From positions 100,266,021-100,330,020 of the forward strand of contig CM076991.1 of NCBI GenBank assembly GCA_039090855.1: a DNA stretch of 64,000 nucleotides. The letters are read 5' to 3'. A model generated the notes under the pieces. That model did no database searches and had not been told where the DNA came from. It saw only the letters and a program-made list of their open reading frames with translations. The DNA comes from Macrothele yani. Taxonomy: Eukaryota; Arthropoda; Arachnida; Araneae; Macrothelidae. Shown here one piece after another: positions 43,330 to 54,074 of the stretch (position 1 is its first letter; the number at the start of each line of letters is the position of its first letter). A program made the translations under genes and the position numbers.

Positions 43330-44265
43330 GTTGCCGAAGAAAGTCGCATAATGAACACCTGACGGACTTTGAGCCAAGAAAGATTGTTGGGATGAAAGAA
43401 TCTGGATTTCCCTACCGCAAAATTGCCTCCTGGGCGGGATGAAACTTCAGTACAGTTATACGAACGTGGCGTCAGCGGACAGATGAGGCTCGGATGCCCG
43501 AAAATCAGGGAAATGGACTGCAAAATCGCACTACTGCACGAGATGACCAGACACATCTACCGCACGACAGTGACCGATCGTACAGAGACATCCACGGTCT
43601 TAGACGAACAGTGGAGCAGTGTCATAGGTCAAGCTTTGTATTCCAGTACAGCTGGATGTCGTCTGCTTAACAGAGCACTACTCACTTGCTACGCATTTCT
43701 TTGACGTTCAACCACAGAAGCCTCAGGTTGCAATTGCGTCTCGAACTCCGGCACTGGAGTGATGATTGGCAACAGGCCGTGTTTTCTGACGAGTCACAAT
43801 TGACCTTGAATACCTTGCAGCGTACATTTTGCGGTGTCATACGGGCTCAACGCCAAGCGACATGGTTTGGGGTGGGTTCATCTTGCCTTATATGAACTCA
43901 GGGAACCCTCAACAGCCAGAGATACATCAGGGACATTTCAGAGAATGAGGCAATATTCTCTGGCGTTATATTCCATCAGGACAATGCTCGGCCCCATGTG
44001 GTCCGAAATGTTCAGCACCTCTTGCATGCACTGCAGATACGGCTTCTTCCTTGGCATGCACGTTCGCCGGATACGTCCCGGATCGAACATGTCTGGGACA
44101 TGGAAGCTAACCGATTGGCCCGTCAAGCGCCTCCACTAGTCACCACAAATGAACTCTGGTCTCGAGAATCAGCCAGATACGCTATTCCCCAAGACTATCA
44201 AAATCTCTGCCATTCAATACCACGCCGCATAGAAGCTGTTATTGTTGCTCAAGATGGCTCCACAT
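43330..44265 (+). pseudogene. Tc1 transposase pseudogene
   Basis: Blocks in changing frames: HTH (LTDFEPRKIVGMKESGFPYR), first catalytic block AVFSDESQLTL, second VIFHQDNARPHVVRNVQHLL, third ARSPDTSRIEHVWDMEANRL, and a C-terminus with HSIPRRIEAVIVAQDGS. The third block keeps its Glu. Stops and frameshifts, for example near 43440 and 43890, inactivate it. The TRIM inserted just beyond its end. Confidence 0.85.
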
Positions 44266-44320
44266 TGAAGGGAAAAAATATTGTCCAGCTTATAATGAAG
44301 TAAATTTCTCCGTCACTTTG

Positions 44321-44392
44321 GTTCACGCCGGGAATCGAACCCGAGTCCACTTATTTCGGAACAAGTCGCTCTACCAACTGAGCTACGCAGCC
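44321..44392 (-). other. tRNA-like sequence in the 3' LTR of TRIM copy 2
   Basis: Head GGCTGCGTAGCTCAGTTGGT, which matches box A of genuine tRNAs better than copy 1 does, and box B GGTTCGATTCC. The acceptor arm GGCTGCG pairs with CGTGAAC only in part; the anticodon loop is 8 nt. Confidence 0.75.
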
Positions 44393-44704
44393 GTGTGCGT
44401 CCTGCGGGGCTGGTACGTCACCCCCCCCCACCCCACCCCCACCCCCGCGAAAGAGGGCCGGAAGCATGGCCCACGGGTCAGCAGTAACCATGAATCGTCG
44501 TAGGCAGCCATCCGCTGAAGAACATACTTGAGAACTCCCAGTCAATCTAGTGCGTGGAATTTCGAAGCGCTGAAGAAGGGATTCTCTTATTTTTCCTATC
44601 TCGCGGTGTGGAAAGAACATCACACCATTGCGAGATCTTGAACGGCCGGGTCATCCGGGAAGTTCGGGCGCCATTATAACGAAGTATACTTCTCCGTCAT
44701 TTTG

Positions 44705-44776
44705 TTCCACGCCGGGAATCGAACCCGAGTCCACTTATTCCGGAACAAGTCGCTCTACCAACTGAGCTACGCAGAC
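44705..44776 (-). other. tRNA-like sequence in the 5' LTR of TRIM copy 2
   Basis: GTCTGCGTAGCTCAGTTGGT ... GGTTCGATTCCC ... CGTGGAA. The T stem (TCGGG/CCCGG) and D stem (GCTC/GAGC) pair well, and the anticodon-loop region TTCCGGAA is conserved in both copies. Confidence 0.75.
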
Positions 44777-44950
44777 GTTCATTCTTGCTGCTATCTGCCT
44801 TTATGTCGCGTTTGTCCTGTGGGGCAGGCAAGTCACAAGCTCTATAAATGTAATCAGTTACCTCCTGTAACACGAGGAATCTGTGATATAAATTGCATTC
44901 GAATACCGCGATTCTTTCTTGGTGTTAGAATTTTCTCACACAGTAGTGTA

Positions 44951-45424
44951 CCTTCTGGAAAACACACTCATTTTTTTTCTAAATAGGTGATAATTCCGAT
45001 CTTGCACAGGTGCAATAATTCCATTTTTTTTTTTTTGTAAAATTGTTTTATTCGAAAGGAAACAGAAAGAGAATGCCTCCAATGTAGAAATATTCGCTCA
45101 AGAGATTGCGATATATTAAAATTACAAGAAAGTTCCTGTACGTTCAAAATGTCGCCGAGTGGTCTAGGGCGCTGGTTTATGACTCTTCTTACTGTCTGGC
45201 TTGCGTAAAGTTTGTAACACGCGTTTATTTCCACGATTCTATGTCTCTTCGATGATTTTTTCTATTCTGATGTGCTTCATCAGGGCTATTAACTGAAGGA
45301 TAAAAACAAAACAACGATCAGCATTTTGATAAAAATGAAATCAAAAGCAAAAATACTAACTGCGAATTTGCATTATCAAATTATCATACATATTTAGAAA
45401 ATTTGGCAAACGTATGAGTCTTTC
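44951..45424. other. Unassigned sequence with a weak tRNA-like trace
   Basis: GTCGCCGAGTGGTCTAGGGC near 45150 resembles the 5' half of a tRNA (box A), but no box B follows. On the reverse strand CCTGATGAAGCACATCAG near 45278 resembles Penelope-associated sequence. Neither is strong enough to name. Confidence 0.4.
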
Positions 45425-46410
45425 CTAAATAAATGGGATATTTTATTCGGAAAGACTCATTAGAAAATTTGGCAAACGTCTGACCTTTCCTAAATAAATG
45501 GGATAATGAGCCGAAATCCCCCGGATAAATTATTTTAGGAATTGAAGATTTCCTGCAGTTTTTGAATCTCTAAGGAAGGTGATCTTCTCTTAATAAATGG
45601 GATTACAAGACAGAACCTAAGGGTAAATTATTTTAGGCTGCTTAAAAATTTCCTCAAACTTATGAGTCTCTGAGGATGCTGATCTGCCCTAAATAAATGA
45701 GATAACAAGATAAACACTCTTCACGGTAAATTGTTTTAGGTATTTAGAAATTTGCTCAAACTTATGAGTTTCTCAGGATGCTGATCTTTTCTAAATAAAT
45801 GCAGTAATATGACAGAAGATCTGTGGGAATTATTTTTGGTATTTATAAATTTAGTCAAGTTTATGAATCTCTAAGGATGTTGATGTGTCCTAAATAAATG
45901 GGATAACAAGATAAACTTTACGGTAAATTATTTTAGGTAATTAGAAATTTCCTTAAACCTATGAGTTTCTAAAGATGCTGATCTTTCTTAAATAAATGTT
46001 ATTAAGACACACAAAGTTGTGGCAAATTATTTTAGGTATTTGATAATTGCTGAAACTTATGTGTCTCCAGGATACTAACCTTTCCTAAACAAATGGGATT
46101 ATAAAGCAGAAACTTCTGGTAAATTAACTTAGATATTCAGAAATTTCCTCAAATTGCTGAGTGTCTGGGGATGCTGATATTCCCTAAGTAAATGAAATAA
46201 ATTGCGAGAGAACTTTCTGGTTAATTATTTTCTGTATTTAAGAAATTCCTGAAACTTACGAGTATCTGAGAATCCTGATTTTTTCTAGGTAAATAAGATT
46301 ACATGACATAACATCCATGTAAACTATTTTAAGCATTAAGAAATTACGTCAAACTTATTAGTCCCTGAGGATGTCGATCTTTCCTAAATAAATCAGATTA
46401 CGAGACAACT
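45425..46410. repeat. Diverged ~98 bp tandem satellite (about 10 units)
   Basis: CCTAAATAAATGGGAT recurs roughly every 95-105 bp from 45428 to 46392, each time with companion words GGTAAATTATTTTAGG, AAATTTCCTCAAACTTATGA and TCTCTGAGGATGCTGATC. Units differ by many substitutions, so the array is old. Confidence 0.85.
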
Positions 46411-46539
46411 TTCGGGCTCAGTAGTAGTGATATTCAGAGGAATCGATAATGAGATTAATGTTCTGGTAAAGTTAAAAAACGCTGAATATTTATTTGATCG
46501 TGATCACATTACAGAATATCTTTCAATCATTGAACGGAG

Positions 46540-47345
46540 AGGCAGAGATTGACAACAGTAAAATGATTAATGGAGATTATTTAACCTACCTTCGTCTTGT
46601 TGATTAGATAACCATTTTTGCATGTAAATCCTCAGACCTGTAGGGTATGATATAGGAACTTGTTGATAAGACTAAAGAAGTGGGATTGAAATTGAAATTA
46701 CAAAATAAAATGGATACACAATGCTTTTGTAAGAACTATTTGATGGAGACAATTTTAGAATTAATTAATGCATACATATTCCTTGGACAACAGACATATG
46801 CCTATGGACAAAAATCAGAGCCACGTCAAAGAAGAAATTAATCAGCATATAAAACTCGTATGGAAAGCATTTGTAAAAAACAGTACAATTTTCAAAAGCA
46901 GGTTGACATTATTTTTTTAATGAAAAATGCTTAATAATCCATCCAGTTTTTATATTTAGATAAGAAACTTTAAATAGAAACTACGCACAGATGCTGTGGA
47001 TAACCTAACGAAGCTTGTAATGATGTATGCTTGGTGAAACCAAAGAAGTTAGGAAAAAATAACCCACGGATCTGGAAAATTACTAGAGTGGATGCCACCA
47101 CGATCAAAGTTAGAACGCTCAAGTGATAATTGGATAGACATATTGTTAGATTTTACCATTCTTGGACAACTAAAACGCTGGAGTGGACACCAAGAGTTAT
47201 AAAAAGACCTAGAAAGTCTACGTGAGAGATATGTTCTGACATGGAAGCAAAGTGCTGAAGACAGCGATCTGAGAAGGGATTTGAAGAAACTTTCATCCAG
47301 CAGTGGATTCAGCATGGTCGCTCATTGTATCATTACAGGAGGAAT
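46540..47345 (+). pseudogene. RTE-type LINE 3' end, heavily decayed
   Basis: 46560-46710 aligns with 63790-63925 of the RTE at the window end (GDYLTYLRLAD, equivalent to HYLTRLRFADD, where the catalytic YxDD has become AD-stop). The tail at 47040-47320 has RVIKRPRKSTWERYVLTWKQ and LKKLSSSSGFSMV, matching the arthropod RTE C-terminus (KRPRGRPRERW..., FIQQW). Many stops. Confidence 0.75.
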
Positions 47346-48520
47346 GATACAAACAGCGACAATGATACATGGACGGGATTTAACTTGCAACCAGTGCTAA
47401 GGGAAAGCTATCGCAATATTCTAGTCGTAAGGCACCGAACCATAAAACAGAAAGGGAATTGCATTTCTGAGTCCCAGGAAAACGCAACTTTTTCTTATTG
47501 TGATATACAGAGCTAAAGCGATGTTTCCTTTAACACTAGAAATCCTAGTTTGCGCTACTTGCTGCTGCTTCATCACAAGATACCCCACACTGTAGACATT
47601 CAGAGGAAGTTATTCTCAGTGGAACTTCACACAATCTGCAAATAGATGATAGTGATGAATAACACAAGTGCGGAACATGCCTCTACACTAGCCTTAATTA
47701 GCTGTTCGGAAATCTACGCAGTAAAAGGCTACAGCTTGATTCGTTTTAGCTCCAGTGTTTTCCGACGGTAAAAAGACTAAACATACTCCAATATCAGTCA
47801 TAGATATATTTCTCGTAATGTTTACTTCATCTGTTGAAATACTGATATGTGCCACAATTTGACAGGCTTCGGTGGCGCAATGATAAAACTCTAGGGATGC
47901 TTGTGTCATATATTCCAAAGCAGGGTTTGGTGCAATCATCGAAACATGACTGGTCAAATGCTAACTCGTACAAATAGGCAATTAATTGGTCGAACCAGTT
48001 CGTGCATTGGTGCGATTGGTTTGACAATTAATCCAGTGGTGCAATTTATCCAGTACTCATTTTTACAAAAGACAGCTCATAGAAGTCTCATTCCTCCATA
48101 AGTGATGACACTCTAAAGACGGTAAAAAAAAAGCTGTTTTCCTTCATACAGTTGAGGATGTAAGCATTCTTCCTTTCTTAATGCGTTTTGATCTCGCTTT
48201 CCTTTCAAGAACAACGGGTTCTGGTGCTATCTTGAGGTCCGTATGAATTTGCTTATATCGGAACCAGTCAATCGGTTTCGATGGTTCTGCGTCGAATGAG
48301 TAACGTCAGATTTTCCAATCAGAGATTTTTAAACACATAAGTATGTGAACGGAACATCTGTGGAAATAATCAAGAGATTTTGAATAAAAACTAGGCTTAA
48401 CAGGGAAAAGCTTCAAGTTTTACTCGCGCACATTTTAAATTCCTAGAAAAGCCAGAAAATAAAATTATTCAACTATGAAAAACCATGTTTTCCTCATTCA
48501 AAAGAAAACGCATAAAGATG
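47346..48520. other. Unassigned sequence
   Basis: No recognisable transposon end, SINE or coding region. Confidence 0.4.
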
Positions 48521-48528
48521 TACTTCTA

Positions 48529-49792
48529 TTTTGTCGTTTCATAATTATTAGCTGATTCGAACACAAAGAAACAAACATCAGTAACAGACGACGAAATACA
48601 TTTTATTTCAAAAACTATCTACCCTCGGCTGAAATATATTGTGCCGAACGTGTTTTCAGTGCAAAAATGCCACGGCGGCAGAAACTGGCATCAGAGTGGT
48701 CCAAGAAATCGCTAACGGCGTGAATCACAGCATCCTCGTTAGCGAACCGTTTGTTCCTCAAGAAGTGATCCAAATATCGAAAACGTGAAAGTCTGAGGGG
48801 GCCAAGTCAGGTGATGGTACAGGGTGAGAGAGGACATCGAACCCCAAGACGGTGATTTTTCGCATGCTTCCAATTAACACATGCAGTCGTGCGCCATCCT
48901 GAAGCAGTATGGGACCCGAACGATTGACGAGCGATGATTGTTTATTGCATAATTTTTTTGTGACATGTCTCCAGCTGACGCAGTACACGTCCGTTGTGAT
49001 TGTTTGACCTCGCCGCAAAAACTCATAATGAACCACGGTCTTGGCAGTCCACTACACACAGATCAGAACCTTCTGTGGGTGCAGCTCGGGTTTGGACATG
49101 TGCTTGGGTGGTTCTCCTTTATCGAGCCACTGCGCTGTTCGCTTCCTGTTGTAACAAAGTACCCAGTTTTCATAAACCGTAAGGATTCGATGCAGAAAGG
49201 GAGCGCTAGCCCCTCTCGGTTTTGGCGGGAAATTCATGTTCCCAGACGCCGTATCTGCTGCTGTTCGGTGAGTTCGTAAGGAACCCAAGTACCCAGTTTT
49301 TTTAACCTTGCTCGTAGCTGCGAGATATCTGGAAACTGTCGCTGATAATACGACAAGTTCGTCACTGAGCTCACGTACTGTTGACATTGGTTTTTCTTTC
49401 ATTTTTTGCCTTAAGTATACCGTGTCACACAGAACCGGACGACAGGCTCCTGGCTTATAGTCGATGACAACATCACCGGTATGGAACTTGAAAAACAGTC
49501 TACGGACAGTTCTTTCACTCGTCGTGCCGACACCCTACGTTCTATTGACATTTGCGACCGTTTCGGACACATTCCAGCCAAGTTTGAATTCGTGCAAAAT
49601 CCCTAATCTGACGTCGCGTTGCTCCACCACGTCCCAACTGCTGAGATCTGTCTGAAATACCGTTTTATAGACGTGGACTGAACAGATTCACTTTGCAGGG
49701 GAATTTGGTAGTTCCTCCTACGATGCGTCCATTGTAACTGGTTATGCAAATTCGCCTTGCCGGCATCGGCCAATAATTATGAAACAACCCAA
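48529..49792 (-). mobile_element. Mariner element, inactive
   Basis: 1264 bp with ends TTTTGTCGTTTCATAATTAT (left) and TTGGGTTGTTTCATAATTAT (right, reversed), between TA dinucleotides at 48527-48528 and 49793-49794. Confidence 0.85.
48640..49660 (-). pseudogene. Mariner transposase pseudogene
   Basis: Recognisable pieces: TVRELSDELVVLSATVSRYL and TSKVKKTGYLGSLRTHRTAA (HTH to linker), then PELHPQKVLICV, FIMSFCGEVKQSQRTCTASA (around the WW-D..G.. region), VNRSGPILLQDGARLHVLIG (second catalytic block, Asp kept) and SPDLAPSDFHVFDI (third Asp kept). Several frameshifts break it. The N-terminus near 49600 is poorly preserved. Confidence 0.8.
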
Positions 49793-49956
49793 TAAATAAA
49801 GAAGAACCGTACACCAACGATACTCAAAATATTATACCTATACTAGTAATCCGAATTTCTTGGCGCAGAATAAAAATCAAAGTTTCCAAGCTTTTTCACA
49901 TCAACCAGATGACTTTCTATTCGAAGTAGGCATTTCTCGTTTGCGTGTTTAATTAA

Positions 49957-50260
49957 TTGACAAATAGCAAACGACAGATGCTACGGAACGACCGTCCGAC
50001 GGTACCTCTTGATGAACTTTGGACCCTAGTCAATGCAGCATGTATAGGTATTCTACAAGACAGCATTCACACATTATTTGATTCGATGCCTCAGCGCGTA
50101 CAGCTACAAGCCAAAGACAGCTACAAGCCTTCAGCGCGTACAGTGGTACAAGCCAAAAGTGGGCATACCGAATATCGGTTACATCGATGTACCTGGTACG
50201 TATGACACCGAGACGCTAATTATTTGTTCTGTGTTGCCTAATGAACGCATCGCCTGCAGA
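49957..50260 (+). pseudogene. Tc1 transposase C-terminal fragment
   Basis: LRNDRPTVPLDELWTLVNAA and LQDSIHTLFDSMPQRVQ match the final helix region of Tc1 transposases. A ~33 bp internal tandem duplication (AGCGCGTACAG... CAAGCCAAA) follows. No catalytic blocks nearby. Confidence 0.7.
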
Positions 50261-50261
50261 G

Positions 50262-50565
50262 GTGCATGCTTGGCGTAACTAGAAAAGATAAGAAGAGGAA
50301 CTAGTGGATAAGAAAAATCACAATAGTAGAAAACATCATGATTAGAGCAGTAATTTCATCGCGGAAAGAAAAGGCAAAATTCGCGGGGAGGTCGCGGCCG
50401 ATGATATACACTAACATTTCCAAAAAAAAAAAAAAATTTTAAGTCTACCAAGTTACGAAGCAGCAATACAAATGACTAGTACGTAACTAAATGAGCATTA
50501 TAATGTTATAAGTTTTTAAAATTGATACTTACATTTATAAACCATTCAAATTCTAGGAATGCTAC
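50262..50565. other. Unassigned sequence
   Basis: No recognisable feature apart from an A-run at 50427-50440. Confidence 0.4.
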
Positions 50566-51134
50566 CAAAGCCATTACACGATATCAAAATTTCCATTTAA
50601 GTGGTCACCATTTCTATACATTATATTGTACATACACATATTTTCTTCTTTAATGCTGTTTCTGTTGCCCTGTAACATGTTTTTAAATTTAGAAAAGCAT
50701 CGTTCAGCGTTGACACCGTTTGTGGGTACTGACAGACAACGGATTGCGACCTTATGTAGCTTAAGGAAACGACCTTTTTTCGTATTCCAGAAGTCTACTA
50801 AACCTTCGCTGACACGAAATTCTTTTACACTCGCTTTATATGAACGAAATTCACATTTTAGTTGGTCCTCATCTTCGAACATAGGAATGTGGCTGAAAAC
50901 AAACAAATCTTCTTCGTCGTCAAAAATGTCGAAGGACTTAAATTGATCTGGATCAAACACCCTACATGCTTTGAAGAAATCTGCGGCTGGCTGACAAAAT
51001 CAATGCTTTTTACCTTCAAACAAATAATGCTTAAATTTTTCATAGCAAGTGGATAGAGCTATTTTTGCAGCGACTTGATTGCGGTCTTGACTCTTGCTAA
51101 GAAGACTGTTGGCGATGTCTGACATTTCAATATA

Positions 51135-52350
51135 CACTATCTACCAACAAGTAATTGGACACCCTTGCAATCGACGATATCTGCGGTCCTGATACACGTC
51201 ACAGCCGCCGCCGTTAAATATCGTATGGGAAACAACAACGCAACCAGTCGCATGCAAGATGCCACGCAGTTCAGGGCTCTTTGATTTTGAGAAAGGTGTA
51301 ATCGTCGGGTATCACAGAAATGGTCGATCTATACGTGGCATATCCAGCGAGTTGAAGTACCCAAAATCGACAGTGGCCTACATGATTGGCAAGTGGAAGA
51401 TCAGAGGTGACTGTCGGAATATGTCTAAACCCGGCAGACCCACAAAACTGGGAGTTAGTGACCGACGGGTGCTGGCCAGAGAAATTCGGAAGAACCGCAC
51501 CAAATCGATGGGCCACATCCGCGAGGAGTTTCAACAGGCATCCGGGAGTGTTCTTTCGATGAATACCATCCGCAAGGAAGCCCATCTCAGTTATCATGGA
51601 CGTGCTGCTGCCCACAAGCCTTTGATCACCAAGTCCAATAGCGCTGCTCGGCTAACGTGGTGCAAAAAACGTCGACAGTGGACCGTTGAACAGTGGAAAC
51701 AGGTTCTTTGGAGCGATGAATCAAGGTTCACCCTCTACCGTTCGGATGGCAGGGTCTGGGTTTGGCGTCTGACTGGAGAACGCTTCCTACCGGAATGTAT
51801 TGTGCCAACTGTGAAGTTCGGCGGCGGTGGAATTATGCTATGGGGGTGTTTCTGCTGGTATGGCACGGGATCCTTGGTCACAATTCCTGGTAGACTCAAC
51901 GCCGAGACCTACTGCACCATTTTGGATGACCATGCGCTTCCTACGTTGTGGCAGTTTTACGGGGTGGACCCATGTCACTTTCAGGATGACAATGCCACCT
52001 GTCATGCTGCGAGGTCCACCATGGCTTCGTATGGTGACAATGGGGTTAATCGAATGGACTGGCCTGCGCAGAGCCCGGACCTTAACCCTATCGAGCACCT
52101 CTGGGACGAGTTGGAGCGTCGGCTTAAGGGGTGCCCCCACCGTCCGAAATTGGTGAAGGAACTGACCTGTCTTCTCCAAGCCGAGTGGAAGAAAATACCG
52201 CTAGCCGTCGTACAACGCCTGGTTGAGAGTATGCCCCGGAGGGTCGCAGCTGTAATCGCCGCTCGTGGAGGCTCCACCAACTATTGAAGGAGAATAAACT
52301 TCGTTTTCCTTTGCTATCACAGGTGTCCAATTACTTGTTGGTAGATAATG
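51135..52350 (+). mobile_element. Apparently intact Tc1-like element
   Basis: 1216 bp with nearly perfect 29 bp inverted ends CACTATCTACCAACAAGTAA and, reversed, CATTATCTACCAACAAGTAA (continuing TTGGACACC on both sides). TA duplications at 51133-51134 and 52351-52352. It contains one uninterrupted transposase gene and sits inside a dead hAT transposase. It is the youngest-looking autonomous element in the window. Confidence 0.95.
51259..52287 (+). CDS. Tc1-like transposase, 342 residues, intact (DD34E)
   Basis: Transposase for cut-and-paste movement at TA sites in the nucleus. Residues 1-55 form the first HTH ([35 protein letters not shown]), residues 58-62 a GRPT linker, and about 65-115 the second HTH. 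The catalytic Asp is residue 153 ([15 protein letters not shown]), the second Asp 244 (FQDDNATCH) and the Glu 279 ([11 protein letters not shown]), with exactly 34 residues between the last two. A Gly-rich block ([10 protein letters not shown]) and a C-terminal [20 protein letters not shown] complete the family layout. Length is normal (about 340). The first ATG lies 124 bp inside the left end and no earlier in-frame ATG is needed. No stop or frameshift. Confidence 0.95.
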   Translation: MPRSSGLFDFEKGVIVGYHRNGRSIRGISSELKYPKSTVAYMIGKWKIRGDCRNMSKPGRPTKLGVSDRRVLAREIRKNRTKSMGHIREEFQQASGSVLSMNTIRKEAHLSYHGRAAAHKPLITKSNSAARLTWCKKRRQWTVEQWKQVLWSDESRFTLYRSDGRVWVWRLTGERFLPECIVPTVKFGGGGIMLWGCFCWYGTGSLVTIPGRLNAETYCTILDDHALPTLWQFYGVDPCHFQDDNATCHAARSTMASYGDNGVNRMDWPAQSPDLNPIEHLWDELERRLKGCPHRPKLVKELTCLLQAEWKKIPLAVVQRLVESMPRRVAAVIAARGGSTNY

Positions 52351-52869
52351 TATTTTGTGCGCGGAAATTCTCTGTTTTTCAAATAAAGTGAGCTGTCCGG
52401 AAATATACGGCGCATGAACCTCAACCTGTTTCAGATTTTCTTTTTAATCCCTATCTTGACAATACCCAATGACTTTATCCACAATACAACTGCCACTGTT
52501 GTCCGTTTCTTTTTCAAAAAACTCTGTGTAGTTTTCTAAATGTTTGCAGTAAAAAAAGCACGGCTTCAAACCAACTGTTCCACCTAGTCTGCAGAGGTAC
52601 TGATGGTAAGCAAGGTATTTTATCCTTCTCTTTTACTCCCGGGAGGGACAAGCTGTAAAGGCGCGTTTGACAGCAACTACTAAAGAGTTAACATTTTCAA
52701 ATTCATTCTACCAAATTTCTCCCAAAAGTTTAAAAGATGCGCATTGCAGGGGACGTGAACACCATCCAAACAATGGCTTTCAGGCTCTTTCTTCACGCTT
52801 TGGACATGTAAGATGCATTGTCTCAGCAAAAGGTATTTCATACTTATTAACGCACTGAAATATTGCCTT

Positions 52870-53035
52870 CGCTAATCTCGCATCGCGTAAATTCTAACGA
52901 ACGCAGTATTAATTTTTTTTAATTATGAAAAATACAGTAATCAAAAAATTATAATAGAAATTAGGCAAAAACAAATAAAAAATCAAAAATTCGCGCCGCG
53001 ACAGAATTATTGCTCTAATCATGATCAGAGTAAAA
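52870..53035. other. AT-rich spacer
   Basis: A-rich sequence between the hAT relic and an RTE tail, with no recognised feature. Confidence 0.4.
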
Positions 53036-53039
53036 TCTT

Positions 53040-53290
53040 GAAATAGCAATGGGCTGGACGTATTCCCAAGAGAATGGACCAAACATGGACAACCAAAATT
53101 TTAGACTGGACTCCAAGGGACAGCAAAAGACCCAAAGGAAGACCACGTGAGAGATGGGTGGATGGAATTCGAAAGCATGAGGGAATGACATGGAGCAGAC
53201 TGGCACAAGACAGACCGTCGTGGAAGAAACTTAGGTAGACTTTTATCCAGCAGTGGATTGATAATGGTTGACAATGATGATGGTGATATT
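53040..53290 (+). mobile_element. RTE-type LINE, extreme 3' end
   Basis: Reads QWAGRIPKRMDQTWTTKILD, then SKRPKGRPRERWVDGIRKHE and SRLAQDRPSWKKLR before a stop near 53237, followed by FIQQWIDNG-type sequence and a short (GATGAT) tail. It matches the RTE C-terminus. 5'-truncated. Confidence 0.8.
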
Positions 53291-53339
53291 ACCGTTACAC
53301 AACCTAGAGCGACACCTGAGTCCCTAATACGTCCTTACT

Positions 53340-53485
53340 TGCTTGGAGGTTGTCGTTTTGGTTGGTGTAACGGAAACATACCCGAACGTAAATCGGGAGA
53401 TGCGGGTTCGATTCCCAGTCCAGGACGACGTAATTTTCAATTTTTTCTGAGTTATGTCTACAAACTAGAGTGGTGTTTATTAGCA
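53340..53485 (+). repeat. Single family D tRNA-like unit
   Basis: GTTGGTGTAACGGAAACATA and box B GGTTCGATTCCC, followed by a body (TTTCTGAGTTATGTC) similar to the arms of the palindrome at 13241-13609. Here only one orientation is present. Confidence 0.6.
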
Positions 53486-53502
53486 AAACGCAAAAGATAA
53501 CC

Positions 53503-53926
53503 GGCTTCTGATCATTCGTCCGAGATGGGTCCGGGTTCGAATCCCGGTGAGGCATGGATGTTGTGTTTGGCTTCGGAGCTGGTTCTCTCCCTTCCCTGGA
53601 ACCAGTGGTCCTAAATTAGGGACAGGCGACTGCTTTTTTTTTTTTTTTTTTTGATATGAGGTTCAACGACTACCGTGAGCAACTCAGTGGACTATAAGAA
53701 GTCGCCCGTCCCTAATTTAGGGTTACTGGCTCCAGGGAAGGGAGAGTGCCAGTACCATAAGACAGACACAACATCCATGCCTCACTGCGATTCGAACCCG
53801 GACCCACCTCGGAAGAATGATCAGAAGCCATCGCTTAGACCACTGCGCGACAGGGGCGGCCGGGCGACTGCGTATAGCCCACTGAGTTTCTCACGATGGT
53901 CGTTTAACCTTCAATTAATAAGGGAA
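53503..53926 (+). mobile_element. Family A SINE split by an inverted family A SINE
   Basis: The outer copy is 5'-truncated (starts GGCTTCTGATCATTCGTCCG) and resumes at 53872 (GTATAGCCCACTGAGTTTCT) with an A-rich tail. Outer target duplication AAAAGATAACC at 53492-53502 and 53927-53937. Confidence 0.9.
53634..53862 (-). mobile_element. Inner, inverted family A SINE
   Basis: Complete copy in minus orientation with a ~19 T tail at 53634-53652 and the head ending GGGGCGGCC. Target duplication GGCGACTGC at 53625-53633 and 53863-53871. Confidence 0.92.
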
Positions 53927-54074
53927 AAAAAGATAACCTGTCTGTTTAAACAAAACAGTTGTTCTGGAAAAACTTAATCATACCTCTGTTGGATTTACTA
54001 AAAGGAAAAATTATTTCAAAAGTAAATTTCAAGGAATAAAAAAGTATGGAGAAAAAATGGGCATATTTGAGTTA

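Larger units (their letters stand above)
44291..44837 (-). mobile_element. Complete TRIM-like LTR element with tRNA-like LTRs (copy 2)
   Basis: On the minus strand: 5' LTR (44837-44675, starting TGTGACTTGCC), one base, then the primer site TGGCGCCCGAACT (44673-44661), a ~240 bp non-coding interior, a G-rich polypurine tract (GGGGGTGGGGTGGGGGGGG, ending 44421) and the 3' LTR (44420-44291, starting TGACGTACC). A perfect 4 bp duplication, AGCT, lies at 44287-44290 and 44838-44841. Both LTRs hold the 72-nt tRNA-like sequence. The 3' LTR lacks about 30 bp upstream of the tRNA-like part. The interior shares its first ~140 bp with copy 1. Confidence 0.88.
42746..44948 (+). mobile_element. Tc1-like element carrying two nested insertions
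   Basis: Inverted ends CACTACTGTTTGCGAAAATG and, reversed, CACTACTGTGTGAGAAAATT with TA at 42744-42745 and 44949-44950. Without the tRNA-like palindrome (42783-43112) and the TRIM (44291-44837) with their duplications it is about 1.3 kb. Confidence 0.9.
50574..52850 (-). pseudogene. hAT transposase pseudogene split by Tc1
   Basis: hAT transposases carry a BED-type zinc finger, an RNase H-like core and a C-terminal dimerisation region. On the minus strand 52850-52353 has CNAHLLNF (the conserved C-x2-H block) and RWNSWFEAVLFLLQTFRKLH. After the Tc1 (51135-52350), 51130-50574 continues IANSLLSKSQDRNQVAAKIA and then an open 128-codon C-terminus with AIRCLSVPTNGVNAERCFSK, the dimerisation motif. 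Stops and frameshifts upstream make it inactive. The N-terminal zinc finger is not recognised. Confidence 0.75.

Noticed and set aside
47865..47900. SINE head near GGTGGCGCAATGATAAAAC
   Set aside because: Only a box A-like word; no box B, body or tail follows.
51838..52179. Minus-strand frames within the intact Tc1
   Set aside because: Antisense shadows of the 342-codon transposase.
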